Numbered from the stretch's first letter, positions 44,115 through 53,033 are shown. The stretch: DNA of 64,000 bases from Bacillus sp. Xin1 (GCF_013314535.1 NZ_JABUAE010000015.1:1-64000); one strand, 5' to 3'. Numbers and translations are program-made. Notes: generated by a model not told the origin, from the letters alone.

Positions 44115-45533
44115 CTACTTATTCTTATACCAATTCTGCATACGCTCAGCATCTTCTAAACGCGTATGCTCTAATTTATAATTTTTGGATGCACTAAAGA
44201 AATTTTGTGAGCATAACTGTGCCCCGCGCTGAAAGTAAGACTGCGTTTTCTCAATTGACTGTACATGTCTTCTTCGTACTAATCCTGTATATTTCGCAAG
44301 ACCACGATACACAATCGTTAACTGCTCCCCTTCTACGCTATATCCACCTGCACGGAACGATGCATATCCAAGTGACATCAGTAATCCAAACAGAGATAAC
44401 AGCGCCCAAATGACAAAATATTTTTCAAAATATATACTCGCGCCTGTAATTGGAACAGCTAGTATACAAAAGAAAATAAAACTCTCCAACAAATAGCGAC
44501 GAAGTGCCGTTTTTGGCAAGGCTATAATATTAGGGTTTAGTTCATATGGCAACTGCAGGTGAGCAAGCAATTCTGCGACGCGGTCTTTTCGAATAACCGG
44601 GTGGAGTGTAACATTCTCCTCACCTTTTTCATTGTTTTGAATGACTTCCACATGAACAGAACAGTAACCAAATGGTTGACGAAATATCCCTTCTTTTATC
44701 GTAATCCCTTGAATACGGTGCAATTTTAACACAAGTTCTTTTCTTTCTATAAGCCCTTGTGAAATGCGAACTTCATCATTTTTCCGATGCACGGTAAAGT
44801 TCGCATGCTTTAAAGCGTAAGCAAGTGTGGACACAATCCAAGAGATAACAAGCAAGATCGCGACCATATAAATCCAGCCATACACATCATGATCCATTAC
44901 ATATGTTTCTACCCTTTTTTCAATCCATTTTGGGATATACTCATCTACTTGAGAATAAACAAAAAACAATAGAGAGAACAACAAACCAAATTGACCAGAT
45001 GTCACAGAAGCTAATAAAATTTCCTTCCAAGTCAACTTATACTCCGTCTTATTCTCTTCTTCCAAACTAACATTTACAGTATCCTCTTGCAATTCCTGAT
45101 GTTCATCGGCCTGTTCATTTAACATTGCAATTAATGTTTTTGCTTCATCAGCCTTAATACCAGCTAAACTTATCTCTGGCTCATTACCACCGCCAGCTGT
45201 TTCAATTTTGAGCTTCGTTAAACCTAATATTTGATATAACATACTGGAACTTGTATTAATTGTCTGTACACGCTCTTTATTCAAGTAACTTTCTTTTTTC
45301 ACAAATAATCCTTGTTTAATGTGCAGTACATTATTTTCAATCCAATATACTTTATAGTACCAACTGACAATAACAGAGACGATTGAAATCACTAAAAAGC
45401 CGATCGGTACTAAATACCAAAATGGAAACTTTCCTTTTAAACTAAACAGAAAAATAATAAATGGTATAAAGTCTGTTATCTTTAATTCCAATAACATCGT
45501 GATTGGATGTTGCCTCTTATACATCCTCATCAC
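44115..45533 (-). CDS. ydbT: Bacterial PH domain protein YdbT, copy 2
   Basis: A 472-aa paralogue of the 35.9-37.3 kb gene: the same start MMRMYKRQHPITM, the same YWIENNVLHIKQGLFVKKESYLNKERVQTI block, and the same three bPH2 domains with paired helices. It differs mainly in the linker after the first domain and in the helices. The 17-bp overlap with its ydbS partner is conserved, so the pair was duplicated as a unit and then diverged. Confidence 0.87.
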   Translation of the reverse strand: MMRMYKRQHPITMLLELKITDFIPFIIFLFSLKGKFPFWYLVPIGFLVISIVSVIVSWYYKVYWIENNVLHIKQGLFVKKESYLNKERVQTINTSSSMLYQILGLTKLKIETAGGGNEPEISLAGIKADEAKTLIAMLNEQADEHQELQEDTVNVSLEEENKTEYKLTWKEILLASVTSGQFGLLFSLLFFVYSQVDEYIPKWIEKRVETYVMDHDVYGWIYMVAILLVISWIVSTLAYALKHANFTVHRKNDEVRISQGLIERKELVLKLHRIQGITIKEGIFRQPFGYCSVHVEVIQNNEKGEENVTLHPVIRKDRVAELLAHLQLPYELNPNIIALPKTALRRYLLESFIFFCILAVPITGASIYFEKYFVIWALLSLFGLLMSLGYASFRAGGYSVEGEQLTIVYRGLAKYTGLVRRRHVQSIEKTQSYFQRGAQLCSQNFFSASKNYKLEHTRLEDAERMQNWYKNK

Positions 45534-45993
45534 TCACCTTCGCAAGTTCTCCAATTTGATGCTTCAACTGTTCTGCTTCTCTCATCTTCAACCCTGGAAT
45601 ACTATGAGAAGTAGCTGCCGTTGAAATTTGTAATTCTGCTAGACCATATTTTCTCATAATTGGTCCTTGTTCAATTGTAACGTGCTGTACACGAATCATT
45701 GGAACTAATACACGCTTAACCGTAAACATACCGTGCTGAATTTCTAATTCTTCTTCATTTAATTGATAGCTATGATAACGCTGACGTATTTTTTGGAAAA
45801 GAAAATACTCAAACGGTGTATACACAATCGTAATTCCAATCAGTGTATAAAAAATCCATTCCCACCAATTAAATCGAATCATGAAAAAAAGATAAGCAAG
45901 AATCACTAATATACTTATGCCTAGCTCAATTAAAACACGAGTCTTCCAAACTTTGACCATATCAGGATGAATTTCATTTTCCAATGGCTGCAT
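45517..45993 (-). CDS. ydbS: Bacterial PH domain protein YdbS, copy 2
   Basis: A 158-aa paralogue of copy 1, same length. Both begin MQPLENEIHP and share KRVLVPMxRVQHVTIEQGPI and AELQISTAATSHSIPGL. Two membrane helices lie near residues 18-60, with a bPH2 domain after them. The pair keeps its own terminator, so both copies may be functional. Confidence 0.87.
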   Translation of the reverse strand: MQPLENEIHPDMVKVWKTRVLIELGISILVILAYLFFMIRFNWWEWIFYTLIGITIVYTPFEYFLFQKIRQRYHSYQLNEEELEIQHGMFTVKRVLVPMIRVQHVTIEQGPIMRKYGLAELQISTAATSHSIPGLKMREAEQLKHQIGELAKVSDEDV

Positions 45994-46080
45994 CTAATCA
46001 CTCCAAATTTAGTAATCTAATATACAAATTCTCTTATTCTATAAGTTTACAAAACTTTACAGGAAAAGGGAAACGTTCCT

Positions 46081-46263
46081 TTACATTTCTTTCTTTTCAT
46101 CATCTTTCTTCTCAGGAATGAAATAACCGAACCAAATAAACCAAATGAGTCCAATTAACGCCGTCCAATCCTTATCACCTTGGAACGCATCGATTACATT
46201 CGGCAATTTATAAACACCAATAAACCCAAGAAATCCAAGCCACCAGTCTTTTCGGAACTTCAT
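46081..46263 (-). CDS. Small hydrophobic protein
   Basis: A 60-aa protein starting MKFRKDWWLGFLGFIGVYKLPN, with a hydrophobic C-terminal half (ALIGLIWFIWFGYFIP) and a charged tail EKKDDEKKEM. The start has GAGGAGC upstream. Bacillus genomes hold many similar short KDWWLGFLGF proteins with unknown function, often next to small helix-turn-helix genes; no such gene is here. Confidence 0.65.
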   Translation of the reverse strand: MKFRKDWWLGFLGFIGVYKLPNVIDAFQGDKDWTALIGLIWFIWFGYFIPEKKDDEKKEM

Positions 46264-46351
46264 ACTTTCTGCTCCTCTCTATTCATTACTCATTATATAT
46301 ACAAAAAGTTATTTTCTTTGAAGATTTTTCAATAACCTCTTTTCTACATAT

Positions 46352-46405
46352 AGCAATTAAATTTTATCGGCGATCCGACACAGGATATCGACCATTCGGC
46401 AAATA
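46352..46405. repeat. Interspersed repeat family A, copy 3 (short)
   Basis: TTATCGGCGATCCGACACAG and GATATCGACCATTCGGCAAA: the right-hand half of family A, as at the window start. Confidence 0.7.
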
Positions 46406-46504
46406 GCGATACGAAAACAAGAATCTATTGTCTTTCATTTTCCGACACTCTGAAAAAGCTTCCACAAAACGTGAAAGCTTTTCTTCAAATGTACACGTCT
46501 ATTT

Positions 46505-46643
46505 AGTTTTCAACATATAAGTTGCTGCTATGAAAATAAAAGCAGACTTCCTCTCGTTCTCTCCTTTTGTTTTCACATAGCATGGGGCGAAAAAAGCTCT
46601 GACCGCTTCTATGCTCGGTCGGACGCTCTCTCCCACCTAAAAA
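46505..46643 (-). repeat. Interspersed repeat family B, copy 2
   Basis: TTCAACATATAAGTTGC, GCATGGGGCGAAAA, CTGACCGCTTCTATG, and TCCCACCTAAAA in the same order as near 17.1 kb. It ends 18 bp past the ecsC stop. Confidence 0.75.
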
Positions 46644-46660
46644 GAAAGGTTTTATATCTT

Positions 46661-47380
46661 TTATATACGTATTCCCTTCTCCTGAAGCAAACGCAACCGA
46701 TAACAATTCATCGTCACCTCACCAAGCCGTTGCAACAATTGATAATTGGCATATGCACCGACCGGCGCACCAATTACTGGCACAAGCTGTAGCATCTTCG
46801 CTAAATCGATATAATCGCGGTACTCTTTCTGAAATTTCTCCCAGTCCATATGATTTTCTTTCTCTGTGTCCCACGTTTCAATTGCTTTCCATATTTCCTT
46901 GCGATGGTCATCACTTGAGAAAGCAAGTTGAAATACATGCAGGATAAAAAGACGCTCTTCTTCTTTGCTCGTATCAAATCCATATAGAGTCGCGGCATCA
47001 AATAAAAATTTAATTTTAATGCTGAGTAAAAGCGGAAAATCGGCAAGTCCTAAAAGAAAGCCGCCCGCTCCTGTTCCAGCGCCTTCTGCTGCGGCAATCT
47101 TTTTGTACTCATCCATTTTCTTTAGCACTTCTTCATCTCTTCTTTGCAAGGACCAGTCTGTTTCTTTTAGCTTCGGCTTGATAAAATGCGATCCGGCGCT
47201 AATACCTTGCACCATTTTTTTAATTGTTTCCGTTAGCACATTTTGCACTTTTTCTGGGATTAGCTGCTGTACTTTCGTTTGTACCTTTTTTGAAAAACGA
47301 TTCATCATAGAAGAATCTTTCATGATTGTATGTTTCCACTGCTGCAATTCTTTTATGACCTTCTCTTCATATACAGTCAT
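46661..47380 (-). CDS. ecsC: EcsC family protein
   Basis: The 239-aa protein is the third gene of ecsABC. The family pattern is visible in EGAGTGAGGFLLGLADFPLLLSIKIKFLFDAATLYGFD and LVPVIGAPVGAYANYQLLQRLG. The function is unclear even in B. subtilis, where ecsC is dispensable while ecsAB affects secretion, sporulation and competence. It starts 13 bp after ecsB with AAAGGAATG. A family B repeat follows. Confidence 0.9.
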   Translation of the reverse strand: MTVYEEKVIKELQQWKHTIMKDSSMMNRFSKKVQTKVQQLIPEKVQNVLTETIKKMVQGISAGSHFIKPKLKETDWSLQRRDEEVLKKMDEYKKIAAAEGAGTGAGGFLLGLADFPLLLSIKIKFLFDAATLYGFDTSKEEERLFILHVFQLAFSSDDHRKEIWKAIETWDTEKENHMDWEKFQKEYRDYIDLAKMLQLVPVIGAPVGAYANYQLLQRLGEVTMNCYRLRLLQEKGIRI

Positions 47381-47393
47381 AAGTTCATTCCTT

Positions 47394-48605
47394 TCAGTTT
47401 AAACGTTCGATACGTTTTGCGCCATATTGATAAACAAAACCGATACTAAAAGCTATGCTAATGGCAAGTACAACACAAGTCATGATGATATCTTTTGTTG
47501 CGAAAGCAAATATGATTGTAAATACAATACTGCCAACACATAAAATTGCACTGAGCAGTTTCAGAAAATCTTTTTTCTTTTCTTCATGGGTCACCGGATA
47601 TAAATCAAGCCAAAGCTTTAAACGATGGTGTTTCCAAAGGCTTAGTAGTTGATATCCAATTAAATATAGAAATACGATACTTACAATAAAACGTCCATAT
47701 AAAAACGGTATAAAGTAAAGAATCACACCACCAATCGCAAGCAAGCGAATATATAGACCAAAGTAATTTCCAGATCTTAAAAATGTACGTGTATACAAAT
47801 ATAAATATGTACGTTTTTCACCAATTATTGAAAGCACAAAATCAAGCCATTTTCGGCGTGATACTCGCTCTTTTAATGCTGGTACATCGACAAACATGTT
47901 GGCAATGCGATATAAAAACATCATTTTCTTGCCTTCTTCTGCAATTAAGTATTCCCAGTTTAACGGTTTTCCTTTTACCTTTTGATGCATAAAGGCAAGA
48001 TAGATCACCATTACAAAGAGGATTACTCCGATGTAAATCACTGACGTGCGCTCGACAAGGAAGTATACAAATAATCCATTACATAAAAAGCGAATGAACC
48101 AATCCGCGCGCTGCATGCCTTGATCTGTTAAAAATGATTTTTCCCATGCTACAAATAAATTCCATGCTTTGACTAACACAAGCGCAGCCACAATCCATAT
48201 GTAAGCCCCGCCTGTTTGCTTCATCTGCTGAAAATAGAGCGGAGCAAGTGCAGCAGATACAATTGCGATTACATATAGCTGAATCATAAACGTAAAAAGA
48301 AACGCCTTCGTAAAATACGGTTTTAGCTTTTCTTCAACTGGAAGCAAGTACACAAGATCTGCTTCTTTTAACAACGTTTGAATCGATCCTGCAGTTAATA
48401 CAAGTCCAAGTAGCACCGCCATAACAAGCGCGGTCGGAAATGACGGCGTCAATGTTTGCAGCCATTGCTGATAATAATACGCACCTGCTCCAATGATAAA
48501 TACGAAAATAAATTTTAAATGATCATTAAAAACATACTTACTATATGTACGAACTTCTTTTAAGAAATACTTGAATCGTTCTTTCCATAACGCTTTACTA
48601 TTCAT
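47394..48605 (-). CDS. ecsB: ABC transporter permease EcsB
   Basis: A 403-aa membrane subunit with about ten hydrophobic helices. N-terminal WKERFKYFLKEVRTYSKYVFNDHLKF precedes the first. It partners EcsA; the transporter is known to be needed for normal processing of secreted proteins and for site-2-protease (RasP) function, though the cargo is not settled. It overlaps the ecsA stop by 8 bp, so translation is coupled. Confidence 0.92.
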   Translation of the reverse strand: MNSKALWKERFKYFLKEVRTYSKYVFNDHLKFIFVFIIGAGAYYYQQWLQTLTPSFPTALVMAVLLGLVLTAGSIQTLLKEADLVYLLPVEEKLKPYFTKAFLFTFMIQLYVIAIVSAALAPLYFQQMKQTGGAYIWIVAALVLVKAWNLFVAWEKSFLTDQGMQRADWFIRFLCNGLFVYFLVERTSVIYIGVILFVMVIYLAFMHQKVKGKPLNWEYLIAEEGKKMMFLYRIANMFVDVPALKERVSRRKWLDFVLSIIGEKRTYLYLYTRTFLRSGNYFGLYIRLLAIGGVILYFIPFLYGRFIVSIVFLYLIGYQLLSLWKHHRLKLWLDLYPVTHEEKKKDFLKLLSAILCVGSIVFTIIFAFATKDIIMTCVVLAISIAFSIGFVYQYGAKRIERLN

Positions 48606-49341
48606 AATCTTCTTCCTTTGTTAACGCAATATAAATATCGTCTAGCGTCGCACCCGGCATGTTAAATTGTGACTGCAACTCAGATAGTGTTCCTTTCGCA
48701 CGGATTTCACCTTGATGTAAAATAATAAAGGAATCACAGTAACGTTCTGCTGTCGCTAAAATATGGGTACTCATTAAAATGCCAGCACCACTCTTTTTCA
48801 TCTTGTCCATCATTTGAAGGAGCGATTGAATCGCTAATGGATCAAGTCCAACGAAAGGTTCATCGACAATATACAGTGATGGTTCAACAAGAAACGCACT
48901 CATAATCATTACTTTCTGCTTCATCCCTTTTGAAAAATGAGCCGGGAACCATTTCAAACGATTCGTCATTCGAAATTCTTTTAATAGTCGCTGAACACGT
49001 TCTTCATATTGCTGCTCATCAACACCATATGCCATCGCTGTTAACTTTAAATGTTCTTCTAACGTTAACTCATCATATAATACAGGTGTTTCCGGAATGA
49101 ATGAAAAACTAGAGCGATATGCAGTCATATCTTCTCTAATACTTTTTCCATTAATTGTTACAGTACCTTTTTTCGGTTCCATTAACCCGATAATATGTTT
49201 AATCGTCGTACTTTTACCTGCTCCATTTAAACCGATTAAGCCAACAAGTTCACCTTTATTAACAGAAAATGAAACATCTTGTAGCACCGGCCGCTTTGTA
49301 TATCCTCCTGTGACATTTTCCACACGTAATAACTGTCCCAT
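48598..49341 (-). CDS. ecsA: ABC transporter ATPase EcsA
   Basis: The 247-aa ATP-binding subunit shows Walker A GLNGAGKSTTIKH near residue 37, the signature HFSKGMKQKVMIMSAFL, Walker B SLYIVDEPFVGLDP and switch His in STHI. It drives the EcsB permease. The ribosome site is weak. The 585-bp divergent gap toward hit holds an unusual repeat array and a terminator. Confidence 0.93.
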   Translation of the reverse strand: MGQLLRVENVTGGYTKRPVLQDVSFSVNKGELVGLIGLNGAGKSTTIKHIIGLMEPKKGTVTINGKSIREDMTAYRSSFSFIPETPVLYDELTLEEHLKLTAMAYGVDEQQYEERVQRLLKEFRMTNRLKWFPAHFSKGMKQKVMIMSAFLVEPSLYIVDEPFVGLDPLAIQSLLQMMDKMKKSGAGILMSTHILATAERYCDSFIILHQGEIRAKGTLSELQSQFNMPGATLDDIYIALTKEEDYE

Positions 49342-49487
49342 ATGACACCACTTTCTTCTTTATATTCATCCGCTTAGAAAAGCGTATCTTTCAATAAAAT
49401 GTATATACTCATCTTACCAAAAAATAAAAGACACTACATAGTATCTAAATTTCTTCAAAAAAATTTAATTTCTTTGCATACCATTTC

Positions 49488-49857
49488 TGAAACGGGACAT
49501 CATAATTAGTGAAGAAGGAACACATTGAAAAAGCAACCACTTAATTGATGAACATAGCCTAGCGAAATCATCATGAAATGGGGTGTCCATAATGGACAAA
49601 GAAAATTTACACGAAACCAGATAATTTGTTTCATTTTAGAAACGGGGTGTCTCGAGGAGAGTATATGCTGTTTTATAAAATAAACAAGTTCATTTTATAA
49701 AGGATTATCATTTCATTGTAAATGGGGTGTCTAAGGCAGAATACGAGCCGAATTGTCACATATTTCCTAAATAAATGAGGTGTCTGCGAACGGTAGATTA
49801 AATTAAATGCTTTTTCAATCCCTCTTCAGAAAACAGGAAGCTGAGTCAGCTTCCTGT
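49488..49857 (+). ncRNA. GGGGTGTC repeat array ending in a terminator: candidate small RNA
   Basis: Four copies of AA(A/C)GGGGTGTC-like motifs at 49575, 49638, 49719 and 49772, and a weaker one at 49488 (GAAACGGGACATC). Each is preceded by a CATTT or CATCAT block that can pair with AAATG. The spacing is irregular (53-80 bp). The stretch closes with ACAGGAAGCTGA/TCAGCTTCCTGT and TTTTTC, an intrinsic terminator that ends before the hit promoter. No open frame is convincing. This is inferred to be a transcript with repeated unpaired G-rich loops; it has not been shown. Confidence 0.4.
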
Positions 49858-49862
49858 TTTTC
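49833..49862 (+). terminator. Terminator between the repeat array and hit
   Basis: ACAGGAAGCTGA/TCAGCTTCCTGT near-perfect stem with TTTTTC. It stands upstream of hit, not after any recognised gene on the plus strand. Confidence 0.75.
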
Positions 49863-49926
49863 GTATTTGTTCTCCTATGTAAGTATGGTAAAATACGGCT
49901 AAGACCTACTTGAAAGGATGAGGACA

Positions 49927-50361
49927 ATGAATCACACAGCCGATAATTGTATTTTTTGTAAAATTATTGAAGGACAAATTCCTTGCTCAAAAGTATATGA
50001 AGATGAACATGTACTTGCATTTCTAGATATTAGCCAAGTAACAAAAGGACATACACTCGTTATTCCAAAGGTACATAAACAAGATATTTTTGCTTTAACG
50101 CCAGAAATTGCATCACACATTTTTTCTGTCGTTCCGAAAATCGCAAATGCGATTAAAGCTGAATTTAATCCAGTCGGCTTTAACCTTCTAAATAACAACG
50201 GTGAAAAAGCTGGACAAACTGTATTCCACTTCCACCTTCACTTAATTCCACGCTACGGTGAAAACGATGGTTTTGGCGCCGTTTGGAAATCACACCAAAA
50301 TGAATATACGACGGAAAATTTACAAAACATCGCAAGTACCATTGCAAATAGTGTAAAATAG
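49927..50361 (+). CDS. hit: HIT family nucleotide-binding protein Hit
   Basis: A 144-aa Hint-type protein. The zinc pair is Cys8/Cys11 (NCIFCKIIEG), and the HIT triad is HFHLH at 101-105 in QTVFHFHLHLIPR. Family members hydrolyse purine nucleoside phosphoramidates. The start is set at MNHTADNC, which matches the B. subtilis length of about 145 and has AAAGG nine bases upstream; an ATG three codons earlier lacks spacing. It is divergent from ecsA and convergent with a small membrane gene by 1 bp. Confidence 0.92.
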   Translation: MNHTADNCIFCKIIEGQIPCSKVYEDEHVLAFLDISQVTKGHTLVIPKVHKQDIFALTPEIASHIFSVVPKIANAIKAEFNPVGFNLLNNNGEKAGQTVFHFHLHLIPRYGENDGFGAVWKSHQNEYTTENLQNIASTIANSVK

Positions 50362-50362
50362 A

Positions 50363-50554
50363 CTATAGGAGCATATAAAACAAAATTGTACATAACAAGC
50401 CAATTCCTCCAAAAGACATATACTGCATGGCTTGTTTTTTCACCCAAAATGCTGGAGGATACGATCTGCTTTGTTTTACAAATAACAGCAAATGCATAGC
50501 GCGCACAAGAAAGAAAAGACTTACGATAAAACAAATTGTTGTTACAAGTTTCAC
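50363..50554 (-). CDS. Small two-helix membrane protein
   Basis: A 63-aa protein with helices VTTICFIVSLFFLVRAMHLLLF and MSFGGIGLLCTILFYMLL joined by a basic loop (KQSRSYPPAFWVKKQ). The start is GTG (GTG AAA CTT) with an excellent ribosome site GGGGGGAG, which is why I trust it. It is unrecognised. It is squeezed between hit and yhaH on the opposite strand. Confidence 0.7.
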   Translation of the reverse strand: MKLVTTICFIVSLFFLVRAMHLLLFVKQSRSYPPAFWVKKQAMQYMSFGGIGLLCTILFYMLL

Positions 50555-50633
50555 TTTTCTCCCCCCTTGTCTTAAGCATATGCACTGTTTTGTACATCAT
50601 GAATACAAGCAAAAAATAAGGAGGTTTCCTTTT

Positions 50634-50996
50634 ATGTCAAAAGCTAAATCCTTTGTAACAGGTTTAATTTGTGGCGGTGCTGTCGCTGGACTAGCCGTTC
50701 TTTTTTCAACTCCTTCTTCTGGTAAAGATATGCGCAGTAAACTAAAAGAAAAAGGAAATGATGTGAAAAAGACGTTATCAGATATTGCAGCTGATACAAA
50801 ATTATTAAAACGTCAAATTGTTGAAACAGCTTCAGAAGGGAAAGAAGCCTTTCAAGAATTGAAAGATGACATGCAAGATACACTTTCCACATGGAAACAA
50901 AATATTTCACAGAACAAGCGTCATATTGAAAAAGAGATTTTAGATATTCAACAGTCAATTGAAAAATTGCAACAAGCAGTTCCAGAAAAAGCGTAA
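50634..50996 (+). CDS. yhaH: YtxH-domain protein YhaH
   Basis: A 120-aa protein: the N-terminal hydrophobic segment with glycine motifs (FVTGLICGGAVAGLAVLFSTPSSGKDMR) is the YtxH signature, followed by a long coiled coil (TLSDIAADTKLLKRQIVETA ... IQQSIEKLQQAVPEKA). The function is unknown; homologues are general-stress proteins. The start is ATG with AAGGAGG. The upstream frame extends but has no support. Confidence 0.85.
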   Translation: MSKAKSFVTGLICGGAVAGLAVLFSTPSSGKDMRSKLKEKGNDVKKTLSDIAADTKLLKRQIVETASEGKEAFQELKDDMQDTLSTWKQNISQNKRHIEKEILDIQQSIEKLQQAVPEKA

Positions 50997-51296
50997 ACGA
51001 TGTTCCATTCTTAGTTTTTGCATATAACAAATATTTTTTATAAATATTTCTCTTCTCGCGACATATCACATAGATATGTCGTGTTTTTATGCATTTACAA
51101 TATATGTTATCCATTACTATGTGAAGATGACACTTATAGTTACGACACCTAAAACGCTTCCACAATTATGCATGATTTGTACAAAATTATAATTTTTCCG
51201 AAAAATTTTCACAATTCTCACAAAAATACTTTATTAATTTTTATTTTACTGGCATAATAGATACTAATGAATAAGAATGTAAAAGTGGGTGAGTAC

Positions 51297-51854
51297 ATGA
51301 AAAGTGGAGAAAAAGATTATTCGGTCAAAGAAGCAATGATTTTTAGCCAACGCATTGCTCAATTATCAAAGGCATTATGGAAATGTGTAGAAAAAGATTG
51401 GCAACAGTGGATTAAACCATACGATTTAAACATTAATGAGCATCATATTTTATCGATTGCTTATCATTTAAAAGGGGCTTCTATTTCTGAGATTGCAAAG
51501 TTTGGCGTGATGCACGTATCGACGGCATTTAACTTTTCTAAAAAACTTGAAGAGCGCGGCTATCTTGTATTCTCAAAGAAAGAAGATGATAAGCGAAATA
51601 CGTATATTGAAATTACACCAAAAGGGGAAGAATTGCTGCTGCAATTAATGGAGGAGTATGACCCTGAAAATAATTCGGTCTTTAATGGCGCTCTTGCTCT
51701 TCGCAACTTCTACGGTAAGTTCCCAGAAAATATCGAATTAATCGCGATTTTAAGAAACATTTACGGACAGGATTTTATCGATATTTTTGAGAAGTCACTA
51801 GAAAATATTGAGGAAAATTTTATAGAACACGATCAAAAATTAGTTAAAAAATAA
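51297..51854 (+). CDS. scoC: MarR-family transition-state regulator ScoC (Hpr)
   Basis: Repressor of extracellular protease genes, motility and sporulation genes in the transition state (B. subtilis knowledge). The 185-aa protein is almost identical in its core to B. subtilis Sco[66 protein letters not shown]. It is about 18 residues shorter at the C-terminus. The start is ATG after GTGGGTGAG; an earlier ATG ten codons upstream lacks a site. It sits in the conserved yhaH-scoC-yhaI block. Confidence 0.92.
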   Translation: MKSGEKDYSVKEAMIFSQRIAQLSKALWKCVEKDWQQWIKPYDLNINEHHILSIAYHLKGASISEIAKFGVMHVSTAFNFSKKLEERGYLVFSKKEDDKRNTYIEITPKGEELLLQLMEEYDPENNSVFNGALALRNFYGKFPENIELIAILRNIYGQDFIDIFEKSLENIEENFIEHDQKLVKK

Positions 51855-51860
51855 AACCAA

Positions 51861-52196
51861 TTATTTTTTCGCTGTCATGCGTAAAAATTCTTGCATAATT
51901 GGCTGAAATAAGCCTTGTCTATAAAGCGCTTCCGCAGTCTCGTTTACTTCGAGCTGATGTGGAAGCGCTTTTTCAAACTGCTCCAAAAGAGCATCGAATA
52001 AAAGTAAGCCTTCTTGTTTCTCTGCTATGTATTGTTCGTTCAATTGTTCACAAAGATTCAGTATACGTTCAATATCCTTTTTACGAGCTTTTTTCTTTAT
52101 AATTAAAGAATAAAATGGACACTTATCTTCGTCGATCATTTGAAAAAGAAGTTCTACATAATATTCAGCTTGCTCTAGTCGTTTTACAACGTCCAT
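51861..52196 (-). CDS. yhaI: YhaI (DUF1878 family)
   Basis: A 111-aa soluble helical protein: RLEQAEYYVELLFQMIDEDKCPFYSLIIKKKARKKDIERIL, then EGLLLFDALLEQFEKALPHQLEVNETAEALYRQGLF. Its function is unknown. It is convergent with scoC (6 bp apart), as in B. subtilis. The start is set at MDVVKRLEQ because GAGGGAGAAA is the ribosome site that the longer GTG start would include. Confidence 0.88.
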   Translation of the reverse strand: MDVVKRLEQAEYYVELLFQMIDEDKCPFYSLIIKKKARKKDIERILNLCEQLNEQYIAEKQEGLLLFDALLEQFEKALPHQLEVNETAEALYRQGLFQPIMQEFLRMTAKK

Positions 52197-52315
52197 TTTC
52201 TCCCTCACTTTCTAACACAATGTCTTCTATTTCTGAATTTTATAACACGAACAAAATATCGTATGATACAATATATGAAAGTATATGTATTTTGGCCAAA
52301 AGGAGGTATCTCCTC

Positions 52316-52510
52316 GTGACTCTTATAGAAATTGTTTTTGTCACATTTGCACTTATTGTTCTATTCTACACGAATTTCCTGACGCATACACTCTGCGTAC
52401 GAAAACAACTATCCGAGAGACGCCAAACGAGCGCTTTTCGAGTGATTAATGTATGTATTACGATTCTATTAATTTCTAGTTATATAGAAATTATATTTCA
52501 TGGAAAGTGA
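52316..52510 (+). CDS. Small two-helix membrane protein
   Basis: A 64-aa protein: MTLIEIVFVTFALIVLFYTN and NVCITILLISSYIEIIFHG flank a basic loop (VRKQLSERRQTSAF). The start is GTG with AAAGGAGG ten bases upstream; a longer open frame runs into the yhaI promoter region. The ribosome site and hydropathy support it, and a strong terminator follows the stop. It is divergent from yhaI. Confidence 0.7.
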   Translation: MTLIEIVFVTFALIVLFYTNFLTHTLCVRKQLSERRQTSAFRVINVCITILLISSYIEIIFHGK

Positions 52511-52538
52511 GGAAGGAAAGTCCCTTCCTCACTTTTTT
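52507..52538 (+). terminator. Terminator of the 64-aa membrane protein gene
   Basis: GTGAGGAAGG/CCTTCCTCAC stem followed by TTTTTT, overlapping the stop codon. Confidence 0.85.
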
Positions 52539-52669
52539 CCTCTATAAGCAAATTATACCTACTATAACCAATAAAATAAACAGTACAAGCAATAAAATAA
52601 TAAGTGTTGAATTCATTCACTCATCCCATCCCTTCTCCTCTTGTCTATAGACCATCATAAAACCATTCC

Positions 52670-52810
52670 TTTTAGGTGGAAGAGAAAATCCGCTCATGAA
52701 TAGAAGCGGTCAGTGCCCTTTTTAATCCCATGCCATGCGAAAACAAAAGGGAAAAATGAGAAGAAGTCTTCTTCTATTCTTCATAACCGCAATTTATATG
52801 TTAGAAAATC
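52670..52810 (+). repeat. Interspersed repeat family B, copy 3 (inverted)
   Basis: TTTTAGGTGGAAGAG, TCCGCTCATGAATAGAAGCG, GTCAGTGCCC, CCATGCCATGCGAAAACAAA, ATATGTTAGAAAATC: the complement of the copies near 17.1, 46.6 and 58.8 kb. It is downstream of the only plus-strand gene to its left, so the same end faces a gene 3' side. This and the bcr1-like relic are all I see in the 615-bp gap before prsA. Confidence 0.75.
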
Positions 52811-53006
52811 AAATTGGATATATATATATGCTACATGCGCCCAATATGGTACTCTCTCCTTAATCTGACAATCTTTATAAGTAAATGGTCAATTTTTCTT
52901 TATCAATAGGAAAAGACGTCGAAATATGATATATTAAATTTTGTACATATTGCTTATACTATAGAATAAAATTACCTTCAGCTAGATTTCATCCTCAGCC
53001 TCGGTA

Positions 53007-53029
53007 AGCCCTGTTAAGCAGGCTTTTTA
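53007..53029 (+). terminator. Terminator-like hairpin upstream of prsA
   Basis: AGCC-CTG/CAG-GCT stem followed by TTTTTA, 127 bp before the prsA start. It may be a leader attenuator or the end of a short transcript. Confidence 0.5.
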
Positions 53030-53033
53030 CTTG

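Noticed and set aside
49488-49790. CRISPR array between ecsA and hit
   Set aside because: The repeats are only about 11-15 bp, diverged and unevenly spaced (53-80 bp), and no cas genes are present.
52115-52315. N-terminal extension of the 64-aa membrane protein (131-aa frame)
   Set aside because: The extension covers the yhaI 5' region and AT-rich promoter DNA; the strong ribosome site lies at the internal GTG.
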